From NCBI GenBank assembly GCA_964390795.1, contig CAYMLQ010000020.1, positions 1 to 34,103 on the forward strand: a DNA stretch of 34,103 nucleotides, written 5' to 3'. Below, in pieces: positions 23,262 through 31,405 of the stretch (its first letter is position 1; every line of letters starts with the position of its first letter). The DNA is from CAYMLQ01 sp964390795 (GTDB taxonomy: Bacteria; Verrucomicrobiota; Kiritimatiellia; RFP12; UBA1067). The notes beneath the pieces were generated by a model that worked only from the letters and a program-made list of their open reading frames with translations, did no database searches and was not told the DNA's origin. A program made the translations under genes and the position numbers.

Positions 23262-24962
23262 ATGGTGCGAGGGGTTTGGGTTGTGACGGCGCTGCTCGCG
23301 GGCGCGGCCTTCGGGCAGACGACGTCGGCGGTGCCGGAGCGGGTGGCCGTGCCTGCTGACAAGAGCTATACGGGCCAAGCCTTCGCGTACACGCGGGCGT
23401 TCCGCGAGCGGAATCACCGGCACGAGGTCTACGACATCCGCTACCCTTCGCCGGTGGTGTCGCCCCACGCGTGCAACAACACCGTGCCGGCCGAGCTGTA
23501 CCTGCCGCTCGGCCTGACGCGGGAACAGGCCTTTCCCGCCGTGGTGTGCCTGCACATCATCCACGACAACTTCGACCTCGAGCGCCTGCTGTGTACGCGG
23601 CTGGCGCAGAACGGCGTGATCGCGCTTTTCTTCAAACAACCCTACTACGGAGAGCGCGGCGGGACGGTGGGAAAACAGCTGCTGGCGACTGGGGCCAACA
23701 TCTTCACCGGCGGACTCGAGCAGGGTCTGGAGGATGCGCGGAGGGCGGTTGACATTCTGCAGGCCATGCCCGAGGTGGCGGCGCAGCACATCGGCATCAC
23801 GGGCATCAGCATGGGGGCTATCCAGTCGGCCAGCGTCTGCGGCCGCGAGCCGCGCATCCACAAGGCCTTTCTGACGTTGGGCGGCTGCGACATCAAAAAG
23901 ATCGTGCTGACGGCGCACGAGACGCGGCGCATGAAGGCCTTTATCCAAGGGCTGCCGCAGGCGGAGCAAGACCGCGTGTGGGACTGCATCGCGCGTCTTG
24001 ATCCGATCCAGTCCAAGGACGCGCTGCGGAAGCTGGGCGAGGGCGGCAACCTGCGCATGGTGTGCGCGGAGCAGGATGAGGTTGTGCCGCCCGAATGCGG
24101 GCGGCGGCTGGCCGAGGCGGCCGGTTTCGCCGACCGTGTGACGTGGCTGCCGGGCATGGGTCACTATACGGCCATGGCGGGCTTCCCGCAGATCATGACG
24201 GACGTGGTCGCTTTCTTCGGCGCGGACGTGCCGGCCGCATGGCATCCGCCTGCGGGCAACGGCGAGAAGTCGCCGGTCGAGCTGCTGGGCCTCTTTCTCT
24301 CGGGGTTGGCCACGCTGGCAGGCGGTCAGCCTGCGACAGGTACGGCGCACATGGCGGGTGTGGATGCCGAGGTGGTCGCGGGCGGCAAGCCGTACCGCGC
24401 GGCATTCGATGTCGTGCGCGGAGATCAGGGCCGCTTCAAGCTGGCTGGCGTATTTCCTGTGGTGGGCAAGGCCGGGTTGGGGCAGGGCGAATATCCGTGG
24501 CTGATAGGGGGTGGCGCAAAGGTTTTTTGCGGCACGGTGGACATGGGCGATGGCCGTACGGCTGAAGCGCTGATCGCGCCGCAGCGGCTGCTGCGCTACC
24601 GGGTGGCGGTGGGGGCGTTTGCAGGCGTGGGCTTGTCCCCGGAAGCGCTCAAACAGTACTACACGCTGGCGGACTCGCGCGGCACCAACGGCGAACGGGT
24701 AGTTGAGGTGAGGGTTGACTATAAGCGGACGAAAGGCAACCTGAAGCTGACGTTTGCAAAGGATACGACGCCACTGAGAGCGGCCTGGGACTTCGGTGAT
24801 GTGAGCGGCAAAGCACGCTTTACGCACTGGCGCCTGAATGCGGTGTCGGACGAGGCGGTGTTCGCAGCGCCGCCAGGGCTGCCGAGGCAAGAGGTTCGTC
24901 AGGAGGACGTGCTGCGCATGCTCGCGTCGGTGTTCGAGTACGCGGTGGAGGCTACAGAATGA
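23262..24962 (+). CDS. Secreted alpha/beta hydrolase (esterase/dienelactone-hydrolase-like) with extra C-terminal domain
   Basis: A 566-residue exported hydrolase. ATG 23262 follows GGAGG by six bases and begins a signal peptide (MVRGVWVVTALLAGAAFG); the open frame back to 23202 adds basic residues only. Residues 75-335 form the alpha/beta hydrolase domain: strand FPAVVCLHIIHDN, nucleophile S183 in G-I-S-M-G, probable acid D272 in AEQDEVVPPE, and H301 in GMGHYTAM. This layout is common in acetyl-xylan-esterase or dienelactone-hydrolase-like enzymes from polysaccharide degraders. About 220 further residues, beta-rich (for example AGVDAEVVAGGKPYRAAFDVV), form a C-terminal domain I do not recognise. 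It is coupled to the next gene through an ATGA overlap and is probably the first gene of a three-gene operon of exported enzymes. The substrate is not known. Confidence 0.85.
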   Translation: MVRGVWVVTALLAGAAFGQTTSAVPERVAVPADKSYTGQAFAYTRAFRERNHRHEVYDIRYPSPVVSPHACNNTVPAELYLPLGLTREQAFPAVVCLHIIHDNFDLERLLCTRLAQNGVIALFFKQPYYGERGGTVGKQLLATGANIFTGGLEQGLEDARRAVDILQAMPEVAAQHIGITGISMGAIQSASVCGREPRIHKAFLTLGGCDIKKIVLTAHETRRMKAFIQGLPQAEQDRVWDCIARLDPIQSKDALRKLGEGGNLRMVCAEQDEVVPPECGRRLAEAAGFADRVTWLPGMGHYTAMAGFPQIMTDVVAFFGADVPAAWHPPAGNGEKSPVELLGLFLSGLATLAGGQPATGTAHMAGVDAEVVAGGKPYRAAFDVVRGDQGRFKLAGVFPVVGKAGLGQGEYPWLIGGGAKVFCGTVDMGDGRTAEALIAPQRLLRYRVAVGAFAGVGLSPEALKQYYTLADSRGTNGERVVEVRVDYKRTKGNLKLTFAKDTTPLRAAWDFGDVSGKARFTHWRLNAVSDEAVFAAPPGLPRQEVRQEDVLRMLASVFEYAVEATE

Positions 24963-26182
24963 AGCGGGTGATCGGTCGATGGACAGCTGCGCCGGCAGCG
25001 GTGTTAGGCTGCCTGTTGCTCGCGGCTCAGGAAGTCAAACAGGTTTCCGCGGACAACAAAAGCCTGAACCCTGAATCCCGAACCCTGAGCCCCAGCGGAA
25101 TGGAGTTTAAACTCGTCGCAAAAGATTCCGAGGGACACGGACTGCTGTGCGCGGTCGGCGCGAAACGCGTGCTGGTCGTGGACGGCACGCCGGAGCAGAT
25201 GGGCGGCGCGCACGGGCGGCTGCTGAAGGATCTCGTGCCGCACGTGACTCCGCGCACCATGGCGCTGGTGGGCGCGGGACTGGCGATTCAGAAAGGCGAG
25301 TGGTTTTATGACCGGGTCGACGAGATCTACCGCCGCGCCGCGCCCCACACGCCCGAGCGCTTCCTGCGGGAGTGCAAGGCGATGGCTGCGGCGGCCGGCA
25401 TCACCGAGCGGGACGCGATCTGCGGCAATTTCTTTCCCGAACTTTTCCACTGCAGCGGCGTGGCTGTGCGGGGCAAGGCCAGCGCGGATGGGCGCGTGAT
25501 TCATGCGCGGGTGCTCGACTACATGCGCGACATCAACCTTCAGAAATACACGGTGCTTCAAGTCTTCCTGCCCGAAGGCGGCATCCCGTGGGTGTCGGTC
25601 GGCTACGCCGGTTTTCTTGGCACGGTCACGGCGATGAACGCGCGCGGGCTGGCGATCGGCGAGATGGGCGGACGCGGCGAAGGGAACTGGGACGGGATGC
25701 CCATGACCTTTCTCATGCGCGACGTCGCGGAGCGGGCGGAAACCGTCGAGCAGGCTCTGGCGATCATGCGCAAGACGCCGCGCACCTGCGAATACTATTA
25801 CGTGGTCAGCGACGCGACGCGCGACATGGCCGGGGTTTACGCGACGCCGGAGGTCTTCGAGGTGCTGCGGCCGGGGCAGCAGGATGCGCGGCTGCCGCCG
25901 GTGCCTGAAGATACGATCCTGATGTCAGCCGGGGGTCGGGCCAAAGCGCTTTCGGAGCGGCTGCACGAGAACTTCGGCAAGATCACGCCGGCGGTGATGA
26001 TCGAGATCATCAAGCGCCCGGTGGCGATGAAGTCCAATCTGCACAACGCGGTCTTTATGCCCGAGACGCTCGATCTGTGGTTCGCCGATGCGGGCAAGAA
26101 GACGCCGGCCTGCGACGAGCCTTACACCCAGGTGAATCTGAAAGCGATCTTGGACTTTTACAGCGAAAACAAAGGCAAGTGA
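24959..26182 (+). CDS. C45-type Ntn hydrolase / acyltransferase, exported
   Basis: A 407-residue protein of the C45 group (acyl-CoA:6-APA acyltransferase-like, self-processing Ntn hydrolases that cut or transfer amide-linked acyl groups). The probable autoprocessing nucleophile is C165 in ELFHCSGVAV, followed by the family's G-x-V-x-H-x-R-x-x-D pattern (GRVIHARVLDY, R184 and D187). The N-terminal part (QMGGAHGRLL) and the conserved GFLGTVTAMNARGLAI and NLHNAVFMPETLDLWFAD also fit. A signal peptide (residues 1-23) predicts export. ATG 24959 overlaps the hydrolase stop as ATGA. Residues 34-46 (LNPESRTLSPSG region) are encoded by a simple tandem repeat and are probably an insertion in the linker. 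The natural substrate is unknown; neighbours suggest extracellular polymer or amide-linked material. Confidence 0.85.
   Translation: MKRVIGRWTAAPAAVLGCLLLAAQEVKQVSADNKSLNPESRTLSPSGMEFKLVAKDSEGHGLLCAVGAKRVLVVDGTPEQMGGAHGRLLKDLVPHVTPRTMALVGAGLAIQKGEWFYDRVDEIYRRAAPHTPERFLRECKAMAAAAGITERDAICGNFFPELFHCSGVAVRGKASADGRVIHARVLDYMRDINLQKYTVLQVFLPEGGIPWVSVGYAGFLGTVTAMNARGLAIGEMGGRGEGNWDGMPMTFLMRDVAERAETVEQALAIMRKTPRTCEYYYVVSDATRDMAGVYATPEVFEVLRPGQQDARLPPVPEDTILMSAGGRAKALSERLHENFGKITPAVMIEIIKRPVAMKSNLHNAVFMPETLDLWFADAGKKTPACDEPYTQVNLKAILDFYSENKGK
25063..25093. repeat. Four tandem CCTGAAC-like words inside the C45 gene
   Basis: CCTGAAC, CCTGAATC, CCGAAC and CCTGAGC follow one another in frame just after the signal peptide. 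They encode a Ser/Pro/Asn linker. The pattern parallels the repeat absorbed into the double-VWA gene. Confidence 0.7.
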
Positions 26183-27606
26183 TGCGAAAGTCAGTTCTGT
26201 TCCTATTTGCTTGCGCGGCGGCTGCGCGGCTAGGTGCGCAGGAGACCGTGACGGTGCGGCCTACGGACAACGGGGTCGTGCTGCTCAACCCCGGCATGGG
26301 CTGGACCATGCACTTCTACTCCAACATTCCGCAGAACTACGGCTCGCGCTTGGAGCCGTCCGACGCGCTGGCGTGGTTCCCGGGCTGCTCGACGGTGTAC
26401 CTGCGCATCCCCTGGGCCTACGTCGAGCCGGAGGAGGGCGTCTACAACTGGGCGATCCTGGACACGCCGGCGCAGCGCTGGATCGCCCGCGGCGGACAGG
26501 TGGCGTTCCGCATCACCTGCTCCGAAAGCTGGCTGCGCTACGCCACGCCCGAGTGGGTAAAACAGGCGGGGGCGAAGGGCGTCTTCTGGGACTACGGCAA
26601 AGGGCTTTCGGAGCAGGGCGCGTTCTGGGATCCCGATTTCGCCGATCCCGTCTTTCTCGCGAAGCTGGAGAGGTTCCTGAAGGCGATGGGCGAGCGCTAC
26701 GACGGCAGCCCCTCGGTGGCGTTCGTCGACGTCGGTACCTACGGCCTGTGGGGCGAGGGCCACACAGGGGCCAGCAGCCGCGTGCCTCAGGCGAAGATGG
26801 ACGAGGACGTCAAGCGGCACATCGACCTGCACGTCAAGTACTTCCCGCGCACGCTGCTGTGCATCAGCGACGACGTCTCCGGCCCGTCGAACCGTTCGGG
26901 CGACTACCCGCTGCTCGACTACGCGCGTGCGAAGGGCGTGACCTTGCGCGACGACAGCATCCTGGTGCAGCCCCCGCCGAACTCGTGGTATCACGCCGAT
27001 CAGGCCGCGCGCTACTGGCCGACGTTGCCGGTGATCCTGGAGCACGAGCATTACGGCTCCTCGGTTCACCGCAAGGCGTGGGATCCCGCGCTCCTGCTCA
27101 AGTCGGTCGAGGACTACCATGCGGCGTTCCTGTCGGTACACTGGTGGCCGCAGGAGCTGCTCGAAAAGAATCGCGAAGTGATTGACCGGATCAACCTCCG
27201 CCTGGGCTACCGGCTTCAACTGCGCGAGATCACGCTTCCCAAAGAGGCGAAGATCGGAGAACCGTTCGCCGTGTCATGGGCGTGGGCGAATGCGGGCGTC
27301 GCGCCGTGTTACGGGGGCGGATACCCGGCGCTGACGCTCAAGGATGACAAGGGCGGACTGGTGGCCGTGCTGTCGGACGAGGGCTTTGACGTGCGCCTGC
27401 TGCCTGTCGGCGCGCCGGGGGCGGCGGAGCCCGTGAAGCGGACCAGTCGCTTCCGCGCCGGCTTCGTCGCGCCAGTCACCCGGCCGGGCGAGTACGACGC
27501 CTTCGTCTCGGTCGGCCGGCGCGACGGCACCCCGGTGATCGCCCTGCCGCTGGAGGGCGACGACGGCGCGCGGCGTTACAAAGTCGGACGCCTGGCTCTC
27601 AAGTGA
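26182..27606 (+). CDS. Secreted DUF4832/DUF4874-type glycosidase-like protein
   Basis: A 474-residue exported protein. ATG 26182 overlaps the previous stop by one base (TGATG) and begins a signal peptide (MRKSVLFLFACAAAARLGAQ). The NPGMGW motif near residue 34, the TIM-barrel-like segments TVYLRIPWAYVEPEEGVYNW and VAFVDVGTYGLWGEGHTG, and EHEHYGSS near 290 match DUF4874/DUF4832 proteins, which resemble beta-galactosidase-like glycoside hydrolases. Glu residues in GLWGEGHTG and LEHEHYG are candidate catalytic acids, by analogy only. A C-terminal beta-sandwich (residues 355-474) follows, starting ITLPKEAKIGEPFAVSWAWAN. It is last in the hydrolase-C45-glycosidase operon. No activity is established for most of this family, so a carbohydrate role is inference. 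Confidence 0.83.
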   Translation: MRKSVLFLFACAAAARLGAQETVTVRPTDNGVVLLNPGMGWTMHFYSNIPQNYGSRLEPSDALAWFPGCSTVYLRIPWAYVEPEEGVYNWAILDTPAQRWIARGGQVAFRITCSESWLRYATPEWVKQAGAKGVFWDYGKGLSEQGAFWDPDFADPVFLAKLERFLKAMGERYDGSPSVAFVDVGTYGLWGEGHTGASSRVPQAKMDEDVKRHIDLHVKYFPRTLLCISDDVSGPSNRSGDYPLLDYARAKGVTLRDDSILVQPPPNSWYHADQAARYWPTLPVILEHEHYGSSVHRKAWDPALLLKSVEDYHAAFLSVHWWPQELLEKNREVIDRINLRLGYRLQLREITLPKEAKIGEPFAVSWAWANAGVAPCYGGGYPALTLKDDKGGLVAVLSDEGFDVRLLPVGAPGAAEPVKRTSRFRAGFVAPVTRPGEYDAFVSVGRRDGTPVIALPLEGDDGARRYKVGRLALK

Positions 27607-27671
27607 GTTCGATAGTAATCGGCTGGTGGCAGGGGATCGCGAGTTCGGATGCGTGTTATGCGCGAAAGTAC

Positions 27672-27779
27672 GGGAGGGACGAGCGTCTGCTCGTCCGGGC
27701 AAGCAGACGCTTGCCCCTCCCCAAGTCCGGCAAGCAGACGCTTGCCCCTCCCCAAGTCCGGGCAAGCAGACGCTTGCCC
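27672..27779. repeat. Array of four dispersed palindromic units, about 32-bp period
   Basis: Unit 1 (27677-27696) is GGACGAGC-GTCT-GCTCGTCC. Units 2-4 (27697-27716, 27729-27746, 27760-27779) have arms GGGCAAGC / GCTTGCCC around AGAC. Units 2-4 are spaced 31-32 bases apart by the linker CTCCCCAAGTCC. Unit 1 with the preceding GGGAG is the exact reverse complement of 13703-13727. Unit 1 is therefore inverted relative to units 2-4, as the loop GTCT versus AGAC shows. Confidence 0.9.
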
Positions 27780-27837
27780 CTCCCTCCAGAAACGCAACAT
27801 CCTCGCACCCCTGCCACCAACCGATTACAGTTCGATA

Positions 27838-27866
27838 TTTTCACGACAGAGATTATTGTCTATAAT
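27838..27866 (+). promoter_or_regulatory. Sigma-70 promoter candidate for the beta-strand repeat protein gene
   Basis: TTTTCA (27838-27843), a 17-base spacer and a perfect TATAAT (27861-27866). The predicted start near 27873 gives a leader of about 60 bases ending in GAGGA and the ATG at 27933. Confidence 0.5.
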
Positions 27867-27932
27867 ACAACGCATCGATTAGGTCATGTCTGGAAGCGTG
27901 CTCGGATCATAAATTAAGAAGAGGAAACGGCG

Positions 27933-30500
27933 ATGAACTTGAAAAAGCGTATCAAACAGGAGTCTTCGATTCTGAGGCTCGGGCTGGCGTTCGGCGTTGT
28001 CTTGTCAGTCGGCGCGGCTGCGGCTGCGGATTTCACCTGGCTGAATACGCCCGCGAGCGGCAATTGGAACCTGACGGACGAAAATTGGTCGGGCGCTGGA
28101 GCGGTCTGGGTCAACGGCGCGGCTAATAGCGCGTTCTTCGGCGCGTCGGGGACGACGGCTGTCACGGCGGATGCGGTCACGCTACAGCACCTCACCTTTA
28201 ACGCCGACGGCTATGCGATCAGCGGCGGACCGCTCCTGATGTACGGCAGCCCGATGGTTGGCGCCGGGCTGACGGCGACGCTTGGCGCGACGGTTACGAA
28301 CGTGGGCGTTTGGACGAAGGGCGGCACCGGTACGCTAACGCTGAATCCGGGTACTGCGTTCACCAATACGCTGTATTCCATGAAGGTCGCCACGGGCACG
28401 CTGCATGTGGTGAGCGGGACGACCTTGGTTACGATGCCGAACAGCGACCCTGAAAACGGCCCGGCCTTTTGGGTGGAGGGCGGCACGCTGGTCGTGGGCG
28501 GAGGACTGCTGAAGACGACGACGAACAAATACGCGCGCGTCAGCGGAGGCGGCTCGCTCATCGTCACAAACGGACTGGTCGACCTGACTAATAACGACGA
28601 GTTGTTGAACGCGCACAACACCGCCGGCACGACCACGGTGAGCGGCACTGGCGTGCTGGACGTGAAGGCGTTGCGCATCAGCCAACAGTTCGGCCCCGCC
28701 GCGAACGCGGTCGTCAACGTCAACACCGGCGGCACGATCAAGCTGTTGAATTTCAATCTGGATGCGAGTTCGAAAAGATACGGCACGGTTAACTTCAACG
28801 GAGGCACGATCATCTGTAAAGCCAGCGGTGCCGAACTGCTGAACACGGGGAACACCAACTGGTCCGGTATCGTGGCCTTTGTGCGCGAAGGCGGCGCGAT
28901 CATCGACACCTTCAACAACAGTGTCACGATCCGGCAAGCCCTGCTGAGCGGGGCGGCCAACGATGGCGGCCTGACGAAGAAGAGCGGCGGCAACCTGAAC
29001 CTGCGGGGCACCAACACCTACAACGGCGGCACGTACTTGCTGGCAGGCTCCCTCAACATCGTCGATGACAACAATCTCGGCGCGGTGCCCGCTTCGCCCG
29101 CGACCAACTTCACCTTTGTCGGCAGCAGCACGCTGATGTCGAGCGCAAACCACGCTCTCTCTGCCAACCGGACGATCCGGATACCCACCAACGTGACGGC
29201 CACGTTCGATACGCAGGGTTACACGCAGACGGTCAACGGCGTGATCTACGGCGAAAACCGAGTCAACACGCTGGTTAAGCTGAGCGTAGGCATGCTGATC
29301 CTGGATCCGGGCCCGACGAACGGGTTTACGGTGAGCACGCTCAAGGCGCAGGCCGGAACGACCTATGTGCGGAGCGGCTCGAATGTCGTCAACATCGCGT
29401 ACGGAACGCCAAACTCATCCGGCCTTCATGTGAATGGCGGCATGCTGCTGGTCGGAGGCGGCGAACTCAAGACGACTGGCAGCGGCTATGCGACGACGAC
29501 CGGCGGCACGCTGCTCATCACCAACGGGGTCGTCAACCTCAACAGCGCGGCTGAACTGCTCAACGCCTACGGCGGCAACGGCAACACGACCGTCAGCGGC
29601 TCCGGCGTGTTCGATCTGAAAGTGTTGCGCATTTCGCAAACGGGCGCACCCGCTTCCGCGAACGTGGTGAACGTCAACACCGGCGGCACGATCCGGCTCA
29701 ACAACTTCTACATTGACGCGGCGAGCCCGCAGAGCGGCACCGTGAATTTCAACGGCGGCACCGTGGTGGCTAAAATTGACTATGGGGATTTTCTGGGTGG
29801 CGGAGTTCCCAACTGGTCGAACATCCTCGTCTACGCGCGAGTGGGTGGAGCGGTCATCGACACGGCGGGAAAGAGCATCTCGATCAAGCAGTCCATCTAC
29901 AGCGGCGCGGCGGCGGACGGCGGACTGAACAAGTTGGGCAACGGCACCTTGACGCTTCTGAACACCAACACCTACAACGGCGTGACCTCGGTGCAGGCCG
30001 GCACGCTGAAGCTGGGCGTCGCCACGAATACGCTCCTGCCTAGTGGAACGGTCCTGGTGTCGTCCAATGCGCTCTTCGATGTCAACGGCAAGGTACAGAC
30101 GCTCGCGGGCCTGGGCGGCAGCGGCACGGTGACCAACAACAGCCTCTTGACGGTGACGGGTGCGGTCGCGCCGGGTGGCACGAACGCGATCGGCACGCTG
30201 ACGCTGGCGGCAGCCCCTGCCGCGCTGGCCGGCACGCTCTCCGTGGATGTGGCGGCTGACGGCGCCTGCGACCGGCTGGCGGTGGTGGGGAATCTGAACC
30301 TGTCGGGTTTGACGCTGAATGTCGCCAATACCGCCTTGCTGAACAAGGCTTTCTCCTACACGGTTGCCACCTATACGGGAACGCAGAGCGGCTCGTTCAT
30401 AGCGAGCAACCTGCCCCTGCGGTGGAATGTCAAATACGATGCGGCCGGAAAGCGGGTCTACCTCCTTTACAATGCGGGGACGCTGGTTTTTGTTCAATAG
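27933..30500 (+). CDS. Exported autotransporter-associated beta-strand repeat protein, internally duplicated
   Basis: An 855-residue Gly/Thr/Asn-rich, beta-helix-like exported protein. GAGGA seven bases upstream supports the ATG, and a long signal peptide (hydrophobic part LGLAFGVVLSVGAAAAA) follows. It carries autotransporter-associated beta-strand motifs, for example LTKKSGGNLNLRGTNTYNGG and LNKLGNGTLTLLNTNTYNGV. Two halves of about 240 residues (roughly 145-375 and 470-700) repeat the same order: WVEGGTLVVGGGLLKTT / VNGGMLLVGGGELKTT, then ELLNAHNTAGTTTVSGTGV / ELLNAYGGNGNTTVSGSGV, then VVNVNTGGTI in both. The C-terminus (LPLRWNVKYDAAGKRVYLLY) is typical of such proteins in PVC bacteria. 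No autotransporter barrel or PEP-CTERM tail is present, so export beyond the inner membrane must use another route. Probably a surface or released structural or adhesive protein. Confidence 0.88.
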   Translation: MNLKKRIKQESSILRLGLAFGVVLSVGAAAAADFTWLNTPASGNWNLTDENWSGAGAVWVNGAANSAFFGASGTTAVTADAVTLQHLTFNADGYAISGGPLLMYGSPMVGAGLTATLGATVTNVGVWTKGGTGTLTLNPGTAFTNTLYSMKVATGTLHVVSGTTLVTMPNSDPENGPAFWVEGGTLVVGGGLLKTTTNKYARVSGGGSLIVTNGLVDLTNNDELLNAHNTAGTTTVSGTGVLDVKALRISQQFGPAANAVVNVNTGGTIKLLNFNLDASSKRYGTVNFNGGTIICKASGAELLNTGNTNWSGIVAFVREGGAIIDTFNNSVTIRQALLSGAANDGGLTKKSGGNLNLRGTNTYNGGTYLLAGSLNIVDDNNLGAVPASPATNFTFVGSSTLMSSANHALSANRTIRIPTNVTATFDTQGYTQTVNGVIYGENRVNTLVKLSVGMLILDPGPTNGFTVSTLKAQAGTTYVRSGSNVVNIAYGTPNSSGLHVNGGMLLVGGGELKTTGSGYATTTGGTLLITNGVVNLNSAAELLNAYGGNGNTTVSGSGVFDLKVLRISQTGAPASANVVNVNTGGTIRLNNFYIDAASPQSGTVNFNGGTVVAKIDYGDFLGGGVPNWSNILVYARVGGAVIDTAGKSISIKQSIYSGAAADGGLNKLGNGTLTLLNTNTYNGVTSVQAGTLKLGVATNTLLPSGTVLVSSNALFDVNGKVQTLAGLGGSGTVTNNSLLTVTGAVAPGGTNAIGTLTLAAAPAALAGTLSVDVAADGACDRLAVVGNLNLSGLTLNVANTALLNKAFSYTVATYTGTQSGSFIASNLPLRWNVKYDAAGKRVYLLYNAGTLVFVQ

Positions 30501-30507
30501 GTAAAAA

Positions 30508-31320
30508 ATGAGACCGAGAGATAAACAGTTCAAGGATTTTCGCAGTGACCGTGTTGAGACAAAACGGGGGCCGTCTGACAAGGGCGATTGGATTTACGGA
30601 CGCCGTCCGGTGCTCGAAGTCGTCAAGGCTGAGCGGCGCCACCTCTACGAGGCCGTGCTGCCGCTGGAGGGGCGCGACTCTCCTGAAATGGCGGAACTGC
30701 GCGGCCTGCTGCTAGGCCGCAGCGTGCCCTTCAGGACGCTCGACCGCGAGGCTCTCGACGAGATTTGCGAGGGCGGCAACCACCAGGGCGTGGCGGTGCG
30801 TACGGGGGGCTTTCCCTATATCTCGCTCGACCAGGTGATCCACGACGTCAAAGAGGACGCGAACGCGCTGGTCTTGCTGCTCGACCACATCGAGGATCCC
30901 CAGAACGTCGGCTCGCTGCTGCGCACGGCCGACGCCGCGGGCGTGACCGCCGTGCTCCTGCCGGAAGACCGCGCCTCCGGCGTCACTGCCGGTGTGGTGC
31001 GCGCTTCGGCTGGCGCGGCCGAGCACATGCGCGTGGCGAAAGTGGTGAATCTGGTTCGCGCGATGAAAGAGCTTCAGGAGTGCGGCCTCTGGATTACGGG
31101 GCTGGATTTCGGTTCGGACGCCAAGCCTTACACCTCGGTCGACTTCAAAGGCCGCGTGGGGCTGGTGGTCGGGAGCGAGGGCAACGGACTCTCGCGGCTC
31201 GTGCGCGAATCGTGCGATTTCGTTGCCGCCCTGCCGATGAAGGGCCGGGTCGAGTCGCTGAACGCGGGCGTGGCGGGCGCGATCGCCCTCTACGAGATCG
31301 TGCGCCAGCGCGGCGGGTGA
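30508..31320 (+). CDS. rlmB: TrmH/SpoU-family 23S rRNA 2'-O-methyltransferase (RlmB-like)
   Basis: A 270-residue SPOUT methyltransferase, cytoplasmic, that moves a methyl group from S-adenosylmethionine to a ribose 2'-OH; RlmB modifies G2251 of 23S rRNA. The N-terminal substrate-binding domain has IYGRRPVLEVV and HQGVAVRT. The SPOUT core has motif 1 LLDHIEDPQNVGSLLRTADA, motif 2 GLVVGSEGNGLSRLV and motif 3 LPMKGRVESLNAGVAGAIA, all complete. A basic N-terminal tail of about 27 residues precedes the first domain. It starts eight bases after the beta-strand protein stop, with AGGT five bases before ATG. It may be transcribed with that gene, although the functions are unrelated. The G2251 specificity is by family, since other TrmH members share these motifs. 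Confidence 0.9.
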   Translation: MRPRDKQFKDFRSDRVETKRGPSDKGDWIYGRRPVLEVVKAERRHLYEAVLPLEGRDSPEMAELRGLLLGRSVPFRTLDREALDEICEGGNHQGVAVRTGGFPYISLDQVIHDVKEDANALVLLLDHIEDPQNVGSLLRTADAAGVTAVLLPEDRASGVTAGVVRASAGAAEHMRVAKVVNLVRAMKELQECGLWITGLDFGSDAKPYTSVDFKGRVGLVVGSEGNGLSRLVRESCDFVAALPMKGRVESLNAGVAGAIALYEIVRQRGG

Positions 31321-31335
31321 GGGAGGAGCGCGAAA

Positions 31336-31396
31336 GAATCGAGTGAATCGACGGATTCGATTGAGTCGATTCTCTCGATTCAGTCGATTCAGTCGA
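31336..31396. repeat. GATTCAGTC-type tandem repeat with a 17-bp near-perfect hairpin
   Basis: Tandem 9-base words (GATTGAGTC, GATTCTCTC, GATTCAGTC, GATTCAGTC) fill the gap between the rlmB stop and the hexosaminidase start. GAATCGAGTGAATCGAC (31336-31352) pairs with 31365-31381 with one mismatch over 17 bases and a 12-base loop. The in-frame extension it encodes upstream of the next gene (RFSRFSRFSR) is an artefact of the repeat. Confidence 0.8.
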
Positions 31397-31405
31397 AACA
31401 ATGAA

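Larger units (their letters stand above)
27607..27932. other. 326-base intergenic region: palindromic array, then promoter and leader
   Basis: There is no gene. It contains the hairpin array 27672-27779, a 50-base AT-richer stretch, a promoter candidate at 27838-27866, and a leader of about 60 bases with GAGGA seven bases before the next ATG. Confidence 0.7.

Noticed and set aside
27626..27917. Overlapping small open frames across the hairpin array
   Set aside because: Their translations are periodic (QADACP/SRRLPLP words) and arise in several frames from the repeats; no ribosome site or conserved start.
31343..31405. Upstream start for the hexosaminidase adding 21 residues
   Set aside because: The added residues (RFSRFSRFSR) are the translation of the GATTCAGTC repeat, without a ribosome site; 31406 begins normal family sequence.
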